Translations under genes and position numbers: made by a program
The notes under the pieces: model-generated
Seen by the model: only the letters and a program-made list of their open reading frames with translations
Told to the model about the DNA's origin: nothing
The model's database searches: none
Shown: positions 37,690 to 49,020 of the stretch, piece by piece
How the letters are laid out: the number at the start of each line of letters is the position of its first letter
Numbering within the stretch: position 1 is the stretch's first letter
Source: Dasypus novemcinctus
Lineage: Eukaryota; Chordata; Mammalia; Cingulata; Dasypodidae
Assembly: GCF_030445035.2 (NCBI RefSeq)
Contig: NC_080694.1
Span: 70,881,147-70,945,146 of the forward strand
DNA length: 64,000 bases
Direction of reading: 5' to 3'

Positions 37690-38007
37690 CTGTGAAGTAA
37701 ATCTAAATTCTCTGGAAAAGCTGGTTGGCAGGAAATTCTGATAGGAGCCAATGCTGTAATTGAGGCAGAAATTTTTCTGCTGACCTCTAAAAACTGATGA
37801 TATGATTTTTAACATTTCCACCTTATTGTAGGAGAAAATTCCCCACATTACTGAGGCTAATTTTCTTTATTGATTGTAGCTGCAATCAAATGAAAATAGG
37901 TGCAAATTCCATCTATGAAATATCACATGTAACAAGAAGACCCACCCTTGAACAAACAATTGGACTCAATAATCTAGACAGGTTGACACATAGGATTAAC
38001 CATTATG
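37690..38007 (-). mobile_element. LTR-like fragment (possibly MLT2/ERVL type)
   Basis: Its minus-strand start ('aatggttaatcctatgtgtc') resembles the start of ERVL-associated LTRs. It directly abuts the ERVL integrase-like remnant on the expected 5' side. The assignment is by motif memory only. Confidence 0.4.
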
Positions 38008-38009
38008 GA

Positions 38010-39700
38010 GGGAAAGGCTCTTCTCAGACTGCAATTGTTATGTTTCCCAGATCTGATGATGTGGCTAGTATGGAGAAAATCATGGTTACACCATCTTGAT
38101 TTCTAATTTAGAGACTTTCACTAACAAAAGCATGTCCACAATTTTTAGGGTCACTACAAAGGATTAAAAAGTCTTGCGTCTTTCTTTTATCTTCAACAAT
38201 GACTCACTCCTTAAGGAAAAAAATGAATGTCTTTGGTCATCTTTCTTGAAATGGTAATTTCAGGATTGCTTGTATTTTACACAAAGGGTAGAGAACACTT
38301 ACACTTTCAAATATAATACCTGCCTTCACTTCAACAGAGTTTTGCAAACATTTACCAAAGTATTTTTCATAGTTTAAGATAATGAACAAATAACCTTGCA
38401 ATTTGTAAGTAGAGAATGAAGCTGTCAAGTACAAGTGAAACATTTCTATGGGTTTCTTCATCATATTCTCAGTATTTTTTATCCTGAAAATTTTGTATAT
38501 CATTGTATATCATTACTTGATTTCACACAGAGTCTGGAAGACACTCACCCTCCTGAAGTGAACAATCTTCACAGGCCTAGCAGGTATTCACATTAATTGA
38601 AACCAAGTCACAAAAGTCATAAGGATATATTAAGAAAACAATCATGACTTTCTAACTAGTTTCTGTATAATGAATTTGAAACAAAACTTGCTAGGCTTTT
38701 TTCCTCAAACTGAAAGTTAATATATTCCTGTGAATGTCAAATACCTTATGAAAAGGCTATCTTAAATGATAAAAAAGATCAAACATATTATTTAACATCA
38801 CAGAAGACTAGCTGTCATGTGAATGTATGGAAAATTTAAATTGTTTTGAGAGAATAATAAGCCAATTTCAATATTTATTTAGAATTTTTTCCAAACTAAA
38901 TATACCAAAATACATTGGTCTCTAAAACTGGACCTGTACCACATGACTGTCATTTTTCAATGAATAGCTCTGAAGTCAGTTAATTCTTATTGAAGATAAT
39001 GTGAATTTTTCCTTCCAAAACCTTTCTTAGGTATTAATCATACCAGAAGACATGTCAGGAGATCAAAAAGGAAGAAATGCTAGAGAAAATCCAAATGACC
39101 TCTTCTTTTTCTTACAATCCTTATTTCTTTACTAATCAAATCCATTTTTATTTCTTACCTTAGTACTGAAATACTTATAAATCCATTTTATCTTGCCCTC
39201 ATAAATTGCAATTAACATTATGACAGGGTTTTAAATTTTGGATCTAAGCCCTAGAAACAACTTGTAGCAATTTCAAAATCTAATGATACAGATTTTGAGC
39301 ACCATTTATTTTCAAAATTTAGCTTAAAAAATACTAATATAGTTTGTTGAACCAATTAAGTTGCTTTCCATTCTAGAAATAAAAATTATTTCTCTCTTAT
39401 ACTTAGTCTTGGACAGTTTCAAAGATGTCCCTGGCTGTTCATATTCTGCATAGGTGTTTCCAGGATGTGGGCCATAATTGCTATCATGTCTTTCTTTTCT
39501 CACTGATTCAGAAGATTCATATGTGTTTGACAGGAATATAAGTTTAGGCATATCTTTTGTTACTTTATTCTATTCAATTTAATATTTAATGACAATTAAA
39601 TATACAAAACAACATTTTTTCGAAGAAGAATAAAAATACATTATAAAGCAATAACATCTAAATTGAGAACCATAAACTCATGAAGCTCTCCTAGAGGGTC
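38010..39700. other. Spacer between the duplications; nothing recognised
   Basis: I see no gene, RNA or recognisable repeat in this AT-rich 1.7 kb. Short open frames at 38,237-38,503 and 39,324-39,551 on the minus strand have no recognisable domain and are probably chance. Confidence 0.5.
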
Positions 39701-40168
39701 TCCTGCAGCACAGGATTCTCAATAATAAACGAGCAGTGCATGCTCCTTTAGAAGTGTGTAAATATGCAGACAGTAAGGGAATGTTACTCAGGGAAGACAG
39801 TGATAGGGGGCCTAAATGAGATAGTGTCATATTATTTTATGACAATTAGCTTGAACTAATGAATTCATATTATAATTTTTATTATTTACAAATTTTACTA
39901 CTTAGCACAGTTGGAATTTAACTATGTATCATCCAAAATAGAACTATTTTAATACACTTTTACATACACATTATCCATACTGGTACATCATAGAACAGAA
40001 TCATCCTGGCCTAAAACCATGTACAAGAATATCAGAAACATGAAGCATTATGCAAGAGGAACATAAAATATGGGATTTGGGGATATTGATGCAGGAATAA
40101 GTTATTAGAGAAAATCATGGTATATACCTATTCTACTGTTAAATGATTTCTTTCTCTGTCTTCTACTG

Positions 40169-41107
40169 TCACTTAGAACTGAAAATCCTCCTCACCAGGC
40201 TGCCCAATACTCCCTTCACATCCTTATTCCTAAGTGTGTAGATGAAGGGGTTGAGTGTAGGAGTCACCACTCCATAGAAGAGAGCCATGAACTTGGGCTG
40301 GTCCTTCGAGATGGATGAGGGGGGTTGAAGGTATATGCTGATGGTGGAACCATAAAACAAGAAAACAACGACAAGATGGGAGGAACAAGTCCCAAAGGCC
40401 TTTTTCCTTCCCTCAGATTTCATCTTAAATACTGTATGTCCAATACAAGCATAGGAAGTGAGAATTAAGCACAGAGGAACAGCTAACATAAAAATGCAAA
40501 CCACTGAGAGTGTGAGCTCATTAACACTCTTTTCACCACAAGCAGTCTTTATGAGAATAGGAATCTCACACACCAAGTGATCTAGCTTGTTGAGACCACA
40601 GAGTGGCAACTGTAATGTGGTAGAAGCTTCGGGGACAGCGTAGATCAATCCCCCCAACCATGCAATGGATGCTAACAGGTTGCATAAGCGCTGATTCATG
40701 ATGAGGGTGTAATGGAGAGGCCTGCAGATGGCCACATAGCGATCCAAGGACATAATAGCCAAGAGGAGACATTCTGTTCCCCCCATCCAGTGGAAGAAAT
40801 AGAGCTGAACTGCACACCCCAGATAGCTGATGGTCTTCCTAGAGCTGCCCAGGTTAAACAGCATCTGGGGGACAATGCTTGTGGTGTAACACATGTCCAA
40901 AAAGGAAAGGTTGGTGAGGAAGAAGTACATGGGGCTGTGCAGACGGGGCTCTAACCTAGACACCAGGATGATGGAGATGTTTCCAGTCATGGCCATAGGG
41001 TATGTTATGAGAAGAAGAATGAACAGAGGAAGCTCCAGCCAAGGACGGTTAGTGAAGCCTAGGAGAATAAACTCTTGGGGGTGGCTCTCGTTAATTAGTC
41101 CCATCAT
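40169..41107 (-). CDS. Olfactory receptor, class II, family 2 (OR2B-like), intact
   Basis: This is a single-exon 312-residue seven-transmembrane receptor, a normal length for ORs, which act in the cilia membrane of olfactory neurons and signal through G-olf. It has an N-glycosylation site NES at residues 6-8, GN at 42-43 in transmembrane 1, and LHSPMYFFL at 56-64. LDRYVAICRPLHY lies at 121-133 ending transmembrane 3. Cysteines at 98, 170, 180 and 190 are as expected. SY is at 218-219 in transmembrane 5, KAFGTCSSHLVVV at 236-248 in transmembrane 6, and NPFIYTLRN at 286-294 in transmembrane 7. Start choice: the first of two adjacent methionines. Wording such as FILLGFTNRPWLELPLF and KDQPKF is closest in memory to OR2B6 and OR2B11, but orthology is not established. 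The ligand is unknown. Regulation is not visible; OR genes normally have an upstream noncoding exon, which I could not locate. Confidence 0.95.
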   Translation of the reverse strand: MMGLINESHPQEFILLGFTNRPWLELPLFILLLITYPMAMTGNISIILVSRLEPRLHSPMYFFLTNLSFLDMCYTTSIVPQMLFNLGSSRKTISYLGCAVQLYFFHWMGGTECLLLAIMSLDRYVAICRPLHYTLIMNQRLCNLLASIAWLGGLIYAVPEASTTLQLPLCGLNKLDHLVCEIPILIKTACGEKSVNELTLSVVCIFMLAVPLCLILTSYACIGHTVFKMKSEGRKKAFGTCSSHLVVVFLFYGSTISIYLQPPSSISKDQPKFMALFYGVVTPTLNPFIYTLRNKDVKGVLGSLVRRIFSSK

Positions 41108-44014
41108 CTTCCCTTTGATTCAAACACTTATAATATCAAAGGCCTGAGAAATAGAGGAGTTATGAAAAATGGGAAAACATGGTTATACTTTGATCATTCA
41201 CTCACAGATGTAGAGGGCAGTAATCTGAGGTCAAATAAAGGGTTTGATACCAGGTGACCAAATTTTCCTTCATCAGAATGGAAATTGGCCATTCTGAAAC
41301 TGATTATCCTCCTCCCCTTATTAAGGATGAAAATAATTGTCACCTTTTTTTGTGATGAAGATCAAAGGAAAAGTAAACCTGACTGTGTCTCTTAAATTCC
41401 AAAGCAATGGCATTTCATCTGTGGCTTGCAAACACAACCAGGCATGCTATTAAAATGCAGAATATTGGTTCCTGTCTCCAAGTGTCTGATAGAATAAATG
41501 TGTCATGGAGCCCAGGAATCACTAGTTTCTTTTGCAGAAATACTGTTGCAAAGCTTTTAAAAAATGTCAAGAACACTCAATGTATCAAGGTAGTAACACT
41601 AGAAGAAGGGGGAGATATTCTGGAATGGTAATGTTCATCAAGTTAGTCTTCAGTGGCTTCTACACTTCAGTGGAATAGTTATCTCTCCAAGATTTAAGAA
41701 GACTTTCATGGAAAGAAAGTCTTACTGGTGTGAAATTAAGAAATAAAGTCAACTGTTTTTAGATTCATTTTGTTCAAGTAAGGTTGAGAGAGTTGACATA
41801 GGTTTCCCATGTCTGAAAATTTTTTTTTTTTTGGAGCATTTCTTCTTCAGGTAAATATTTAGTTCAAATTTCAGGCACTTGAGTATTCTTTTATTTATCC
41901 TATAAGCATTTGGCACATTCTGTTTTATATAATAATTTGGACAGTTTTCAGTGACCGTTCATAGCTATATAAACATTATAACCCTGAGAAACTGTTGTCA
42001 GGAGGAACATCGATATCCCAATTCAACTTAGAGTCTTGTTCAAGTCAAGAAATTATTTGACATTTTCAGGACATGCCCCCATGTTTATTTGTTTTTGTTT
42101 TTGTTTTTAAAGCATATAAAGATGATAAACATAACTAGTCAAATGAATTAGCATTTTGAGAAGGATTAATCAGGATATTAGGTTTATACTTTTCTCTTTT
42201 TTTGTGGTAAACCATTTCTTTAAATGCACAATTGTTTTCTAAGATGGGGATATTCCGATGGGAAATTAATACACAGTGTCCAGTGTCAGAAATTTGGGTT
42301 AATCTATTATTTCATGGAGAAAGTATAACAATACAGTGACAAAGCAGAGATTTCACATTCTCTTCTTTTAAATCATCAAAGCCACCCTGTGAGCATTCAC
42401 ACCAAGATAATGAGGGCTGAGGTTTAAAACTGACCTTTGATTACTCTCTACCCTAGGTCAGCTCCACCCATAAAAATGATAGAACAAACTCAGTAACTGT
42501 AGCTAATCCTCAAATCCTAAAGTGTTAAACACTGCAATAATCTTTTAACATGGTTTAATCCATCCCCAAGCCCCAGGCCACAGAAAATTTTAGTATCTGT
42601 CCAAAAGTATATTATTAATTCTTGATTTCTCTCATTTGTTAATAACCAGGGAGTCTCTAAAGATGAAAAAGTAAGAAATGTATTCCATGACGTAGTGCTG
42701 TATTGAGATCCCATAAATTCAGTGTTTCAACACTCCAGAGAAAGCCTCTGTATCTTAGGGATATTTCCTGAATGAGTGCTGCCACTGACACCCTAATTTG
42801 ACTTTGACATTGTTCAAGATGTTATTTGAGCACACTGAATGTATAACAAACATTGGACTAAATGAAAAATTCATGTCATAGGTGGGATCTGAGATAAACT
42901 GTGGGATGAATTAATTTGATTGTTAATATAAACATTCTAAAAATTACAATGTCCCATATTATTTTTTAATTAACTTTAAGACACCTAATGCCTATTCACT
43001 TAATACCTTTATAGTCAGCCACTCTTCAATTTTTTTTTAATTTTTATTTTTTTACCTTGGATCGTAATTTAATCTTTTAAAGATAAGTTTCAGGTTTGAA
43101 TCTCTATGAACTCATCATAATCAATTCTTTTTAACTTTGATGACTATATTTGCTCTTGTATACTTTTATGAATTATATAAATTATTAGTTTGTTATTATT
43201 ATTCACACTATTTAATGTAGCTTAGTGAAATGTGCTTATCCATGGACCTCCTTAATGATGCTGGAATCTTTTCTGGACATTTCTAGACACCAGAGCAGGG
43301 AGCATTGTCATTGTGCATTACTGATATCTATAACCATTTCCATGTCATTGTCATGAGATTTCATTACGTTAAGTTCTTAGGTGGCCTGACCTTTGGATCT
43401 CCCACTTCTAGTGCTTCTCCATCAGTGTTTCACTACACAGAGATACATTTATCCACAGTTGTTTAGACATCTTCTCTTTGTGTCGTTGCCCACAGTTTCT
43501 TTATAGTGGATCTTATTCATACATTTTTTTCAACACACAATAAGTTATTTATATTTATATCACTTTATAGCCTTATGTATAGTAAAACATCATGAGAAGA
43601 CATAAAATTTTCGTATATCTGATACCAAAACATTTGGAGGAAATTCGTGGTTAAGTCAATACTCAAAATTTGATCATACATTTAAAAATTCCCATGATTG
43701 ATTGAGGGCTTTATACTTCATTCACGTATTTGACCTTTGTCAGATATAATATTGTATTTCATCATTTTTAAGGTTTATTTTAAGAGAGACAGATTGAGAG
43801 AAGGTTTATTTTAAGAGAGACCGACTGAGAGAGAGATTAATCCATTACAAAGAAACCTAATTGCTTTTTATAACCACAAAACTAGGTATTCTAAAAGTTT
43901 GGAGGCAGCTTTCTGAAATGAAGTACTCTCTTCTTTTTATATGCACATTAGGCACTATGATTATACTTTTCAATGAATGCATGGCTGTTTTATAAAGTGT
44001 AGCTACCTTATTTT
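41108..44014. other. Upstream flank of the intact OR gene; no gene seen
   Basis: It aligns with 11,406-14,722 in copy 1 apart from the copy-1 LINE tail. It should contain the receptor's promoter and 5' exon, if these are conserved, but no site could be assigned. A poly(T) run lies at about 41,820. Confidence 0.6.
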
Positions 44015-44994
44015 TAAAATATACTTTTATTACAGAACTTGTGGACTTATAAAACAATCATGCACACATGTGGAATTCACATACAACACCCCTTAACCAA
44101 CACTCCACACTGTTGTGGAACATTTGTTACAGATTATGAGATAATGTCATTGGATTATTACCACTAATCATGGTCTATATTATATATATATGGTATTGGT
44201 ATTTTTTTCTATACCATGCTTATTATTAATGTAGTCCACCAGGATTTTTTTAAACAAATGCAAAACACAAATGTCAAATTTATTTGGAAGGGTAAGGAGC
44301 GGCAAATAGTCAGAAACATCTTAAAAAGGAATAGTGAATTTGTAGGACTCTCACTTCCAGCCTTTGGAAACAAACTTATGTTTAAGAAACAGACCCTCCT
44401 ATCTCAGGTCAAGTGATTTTTGACAAGCCTTTCAAACCCACCCAGCTGGGACATAGCAGTGTATTTAACGAACAGTACTGTGAGAACTGGATATTCATAT
44501 CCAAATGAAAAAAAAGAGGACTACTATCTGACACTTTATATAGAAATAAACTTGGAATGGATCAAACACCTAAATATAAATGTAAGAACCATAAAGCTCC
44601 TAGAAGAAAATTTTAGCAAAACCTCTTCAAAAACTGGTGGTATGTGGTGAATTCTTAAAAGTTACAAGAAAAGCACTAGCAATGAATGAAAACATGGATA
44701 CATGTGATCTCTTCAAAATTAAATGCTTGTGTGATTCAAAGGACTTTGTCAAGGAGGTGAAGAGAAAGCCCACTCAATGGAAGAAAATATTTAGGAATCA
44801 CACATCCAATAAGGTTTGATTTCCTTTCCCTGTAGAGATCATACAACTCAACAATAACAGAGCAAGCGATCCAATTAAAAATGAGCAAAAGTTTTAAATA
44901 GACATTTCTGCAAAGAGGAAATAGAAATGACCAAACAGCATACAAAAAAAAAAAATGCTTAATATCACTAGCTATTAGGGAAATGCAAATACTC
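44015..44994. mobile_element. 5'-inverted (twin-primed) L1 insertion, copy 2
   Basis: It is orthologous to 14,723-15,716. It begins with antisense 3' UTR, followed from about 44,240 by sense ORF2 C-terminal sequence (KFIWKGKERQI near 44,279-44,310). The same 10-bp target duplication, accttatttt, lies at 44,005-44,014 and 44,995-45,004. An internal segment present in copy 1 is missing near 44,375. Confidence 0.85.
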
Positions 44995-46269
44995 ACCTTA
45001 TTTTGAGACTATCATTCAATGAAAAGCAAATATGAACAAATGCCTTTTAATTTATAAGATATTCAGAGAAGAGAGAGTGAGTACACAGAGGGATATCTAA
45101 AAATTAACTTCAGACAGTGAGTTTTTCAGTAGATGCAAGGGCCAATGAGAGAATAGCTTAGTTAAGAGATAATAGTAGATAACATCAAGCAAGCTTTGCA
45201 GATGTATTATTTGTATTTTATTCCTGAAGCCTCTTGAGCTTTAGATTCAAGCAGGTCATTTATTCTTATCCCAGATGGATGAGCAGAGAAAGTTCCTTGG
45301 GACCACATTCTCTGGGGAAATAATTGTGTTCAATCACCTACCTAGTGTCTTGAGGCTGATAGTAAATCTCTCCTCTTTGACATGTTTTAAAATAAAAACC
45401 ATCTATTTCCAAAATATAGGCAACTAATTTTATAAAAGGATACAATTAGAGCAGAGCTAATTTGAAGAAATCATTTTCAAGTGCTTTAATGTGAATACTT
45501 TGAATACTTTATGTCATTTATTCTTAGAATATATCACAGAAAATTCATTTATTTCTATTAGTATAAATATTGTGAAATGAAGAGGAGATGGAGAGGGAAG
45601 AAAATACATTTAATTCAATGTAATACAGTCAAAGATGGAGATAAGGTATACACAATAATAAGTACTTGATATATGTATTGGAAATGTAGATACCACTATC
45701 ACAAATGGGAGTATAAAGGAGAGAGTAGGGAAAGAAAAAAACATCTCACTGATTAAATATTAAATAGGGAAAAAGGAAATAATTTTGAAATGTATGATGG
45801 GGAAATGGATGGAAGAAGAGACTATTCACTCATTTCAATAGTGGTCATACTAGACCATCAATACATGTAAAAAGGTATTGATGTGAAGTTATCCACAAGA
45901 ACTGAAAACACAAATCTTAAATACCAAAATAATGTGAAGAGAGAAACCAAAAATAATGACCAGTGAATGATGTATATATTTGTATGAGAATATACTTATA
46001 AATATAAATTTATTTAAAATATATTTAAATAAATATAAGAATTAAATCATTTGGATCAATAAAGTAAAATGGGCTTAACTGTGATTAAACGTTTTAAGAT
46101 GTTCAGTTTTTCTAACAAAGCCAATTCCAACTTCATATTGTATAAAAGGGAAACACATAAAACTAACAGAATCTGAAACGTGAAAAATAAAAGGAAGGAC
46201 AAAAATTACCAGACATGTTCAGTAAATGAAAAGAGGGTTCCTGTTCTTGATATTTAAAAGGAGATTTTT
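44995..46269. other. Duplicated flank; no gene seen
   Basis: This AT-rich sequence is collinear with 15,717-17,029 in copy 1. No feature is recognised. Confidence 0.55.
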
Positions 46270-46985
46270 TTGTCTTTGTGCTTTGACAGTTCAACGTGTC
46301 TCTCTTTGAGTTTATTTATCCTGCTTAGAGTGGGCTGACCTTGGATTTTCATATTCATGTCTTTTATCACATTTGGGAAGTTTATGGCCATTATTTTTTC
46401 AAATATACTTTCTGTTCCTTTATATCTCTCTACTCCTCTGGGACTTCTAAAATGTATATGTTTATATGTTTTAATGGTACCACAGGTTTACTGATTTCTG
46501 TTCATTTTTCTTCATTCTTTTTTTTTCTTCTCTTCAAACTGGGTAATTTCATTTTTTTAAAATAAATTTTAATTTAATTGTCTTTATTTAAAAAAGATAC
46601 ATAGATCACACAATATGATACATTAAAAATATAAGAGCTTCCCATATAACCCACACCCCACCCCATCCCACTCCTCCCACATCAAGATCATTTTTCATCA
46701 TTGTGGCACATTCATTGCATTTGGTGAATACATTTTGGAGCACTGCTACATAGTCTGGGTAATTTCTATTGCATTATCTCAAGTTTGCTGGTCTTTTCTG
46801 CTGTTTGCTCCAGTCTGCTTTTGAGCCCCTTGACTGAATATTTCATTTCAGTTATTGTATTTACAAGCTACAGGATCTCTCTTTCATTGCTTTTAAAAAT
46901 ATCTATATCATTAGTCAAATTTTCATTATGTTCACATATTACTTCCCTTATAATCTTTCTTATTAACAATTTCTGGTAAGAGAAG
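46270..46985 (-). mobile_element. Antisense L1 ORF1/5' fragment, copy 2
   Basis: It is the counterpart of 17,030-17,504, interrupted by a small LINE tail at 46,550-46,754. Confidence 0.65.
46550..46754 (-). mobile_element. Short L1/HAL1-type 3' tail, private to copy 2
   Basis: Only the last 205 bp of the family are present. A perfect 11-bp target duplication (ctgggtaattt) lies at 46,539-46,549 and 46,755-46,765. Copy 1 is uninterrupted at about 17,288. Confidence 0.88.
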
Positions 46986-47157
46986 TTATATGTTTACAGA
47001 AGGAATCCATAAAATATATAAAACACAGAGTTCTCATAAACCAGCTTGTATTTAACACTGCATTAATATGAAATGTTTGTTAAAGTTCATGAAAGAGTAT
47101 TTTTACAATTGTACTTTTAACAATAGTCCTTTATTTACAAGAGGGTGCACTATGTTT

Positions 47158-47621
47158 GTTTGTTTGTTGTTTTTTTTTAAAGGCTTTTGGAAATTTTTTT
47201 AAGATTTATAATTTATTTTATTTCTCTCCTCTTACCTGCCCCAGCCCCCACGCAGTTGTGTGCTCCCTGTGTCCATTCGCTGTGTGTTCTTCTGTGTCAA
47301 CTTGTATTCTTGTCAGTGGCACCCGGAATCTGTGTCTCATTTTGTTGCATCATCTTCCTGCATCAGCTCTCTGTGTGTGTGGTGCCATTCCTGGGTAGGC
47401 TGCGGTATTTTCCATGCTGAGCAGCTCTCCTTACTGGGCGCACTCCTTACATGTGGGGCTCCTGTACATGGGGGACACCCCTGCATGGCACCGCACTCCT
47501 TGTGTGCATCAGTACTGCACATGGGCCAGCTCATCACATGGGTCAGGAGGCCCTGGGTTTGAACCTTAGACCTCCCATGTGGTAGGCAGATGCCCTATCT
47601 ATTGGGCCAAATCCACTTCCC
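47158..47621 (-). mobile_element. DAS SINE, older and longer subtype, private to copy 2
   Basis: A T-rich left end is followed by the DAS body and, at the right, the tRNA-like head reversed ('gggtttgaacc' near 47,553). It contains an extra internal segment absent from the 3,770 and 58,861 copies and has lost most CpGs. Target duplication tgcactatgtt / tgcactgtgtt lies at 47,146-47,156 and 47,622-47,632. Copy 1 has no insertion at about 17,684. Confidence 0.88.
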
Positions 47622-49020
47622 TGCACTGTGTTTTATTGTTCATTCACACACATAATTCAGTGCTGTTAATTCCATTCAAAACAGAGTGCTATTATAACCA
47701 CCATCCATTACCAAATTTACCAGTCAAATCCCCAAATATACAGTATAAGCATTGACTTCTCATTCCCTAACCCCCATCTAAGCACCTGCTAACCTATGTT
47801 CTAGGTTCTTATTCTGAGTTTGCTTATTCTAATTATTTCATATCAGTGAGACTGTACAACATTTGTCCATTTGTGTCTAGCTTATTTCACTCAACATGAT
47901 GTCGTCAAGGTTCATCCATGCTGTCACATTAAAAAAAAACTTCAATCTCTTTTAATGCTGAATAATATCCAATTCATATTCCATGTTTTTTATCCATTCA
48001 TTGGCTGATTGACACTTTGGTTGCCTCCATCTTATGGCAAGTGTGAAAAAGGCCACTATGGACATCAGAGTGTAAGTATCTGTTTAAGTCCCTGTTTTAA
48101 ATTCTTGCAGGTATGTATATAGTAGTCAGATTGCTGGGTCATATGGGTAATTCTGTATTTATATATCTAAGGATATGGCAAAATGTTTTCCACTCTGGCT
48201 GCAACACATTACATTCCCACCAAATGCATGAGTTTTTCAATTTCTCCACATCCTCGCCAACATTTGTAATTAAAAAAAAAAAAAAGAACAACCAGTAGCT
48301 ATTCTAGTGATTGAATGGGTATCTCATTGTGGCTTTGACTTGCATTTCCCTAATAGCTAGCAATGTTGTGCATCTTTTCTTGTGCCTTTTAGCAATTTGT
48401 GTATCTTCTTTGGAGAAATGTCTGTTCAATTTTTTGACCATTTGTAAATTGGGTTGTTAGAGTTTTTATTGTTGTGTTGTAGGATTTCTTGATATAGTCT
48501 GGATATTAAATCTGGTTTTCAAATATTTTCTACCATTGACAAGGTTGTTTTTTTTCATTTTCATGATAAAGTTCTTTGATGCACAAAAGGTTTTAATTTT
48601 GATGAAGTCCCATTTATCTATTTTTTGTTCTTTTGTAGCTTGTGCTTTGAGTGCCAAGTCTAAGAAATTATTACATAACAAAAGTACCTGAAGATGCTTC
48701 CCTGGTTTTCTATTAGGAGTTTTATAGTCTTTGTTCTTATATTTAGGTGTTTGTCAGTATGAGTTAATTTTTTGGTATGGTGTGAGATAGGGGTTCTCCC
48801 TCATTCCTTTGCATATGGATATCCAGTTTTCGCAGTGTCATTTCTTAAGACACTGTTCTTTCCCACTTAAGTCAAAATTCAATTAGTCATAGATATGAGG
48901 GTGTATTTTGAGTTCTTGATTCTATTTCATTGATATATATATGTATATATATAGCTATATATATAGCTCCTCCTGTTAGTACCATGTCGTGTGACCACTG
49001 TTGCATTTTAATAAGATTTT

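Larger units (their letters stand above)
33180..37690 (-). mobile_element. ERVL (class III) internal fossil, split by two LINE tails
   Basis: Three stretches (33,180-33,613, 35,674-36,451 and 37,673-37,690) read continuously across two younger insertions. On the minus strand the part at 36,099-36,452 has an integrase-like region of ERVL type (GIHWSSYTPHHPEA), and the remainder resembles the 3' half of an ERVL interior. There are many breaks and no intact frame. It is an old fossil, older than both LINE tails. The 5' portion of the interior is missing next to an LTR-like piece. Confidence 0.65.

Noticed and set aside
39324-39551. 75-codon minus-strand frame in the spacer
   Set aside because: No recognisable domain, no splice context I trust, and it lies in AT-rich spacer.
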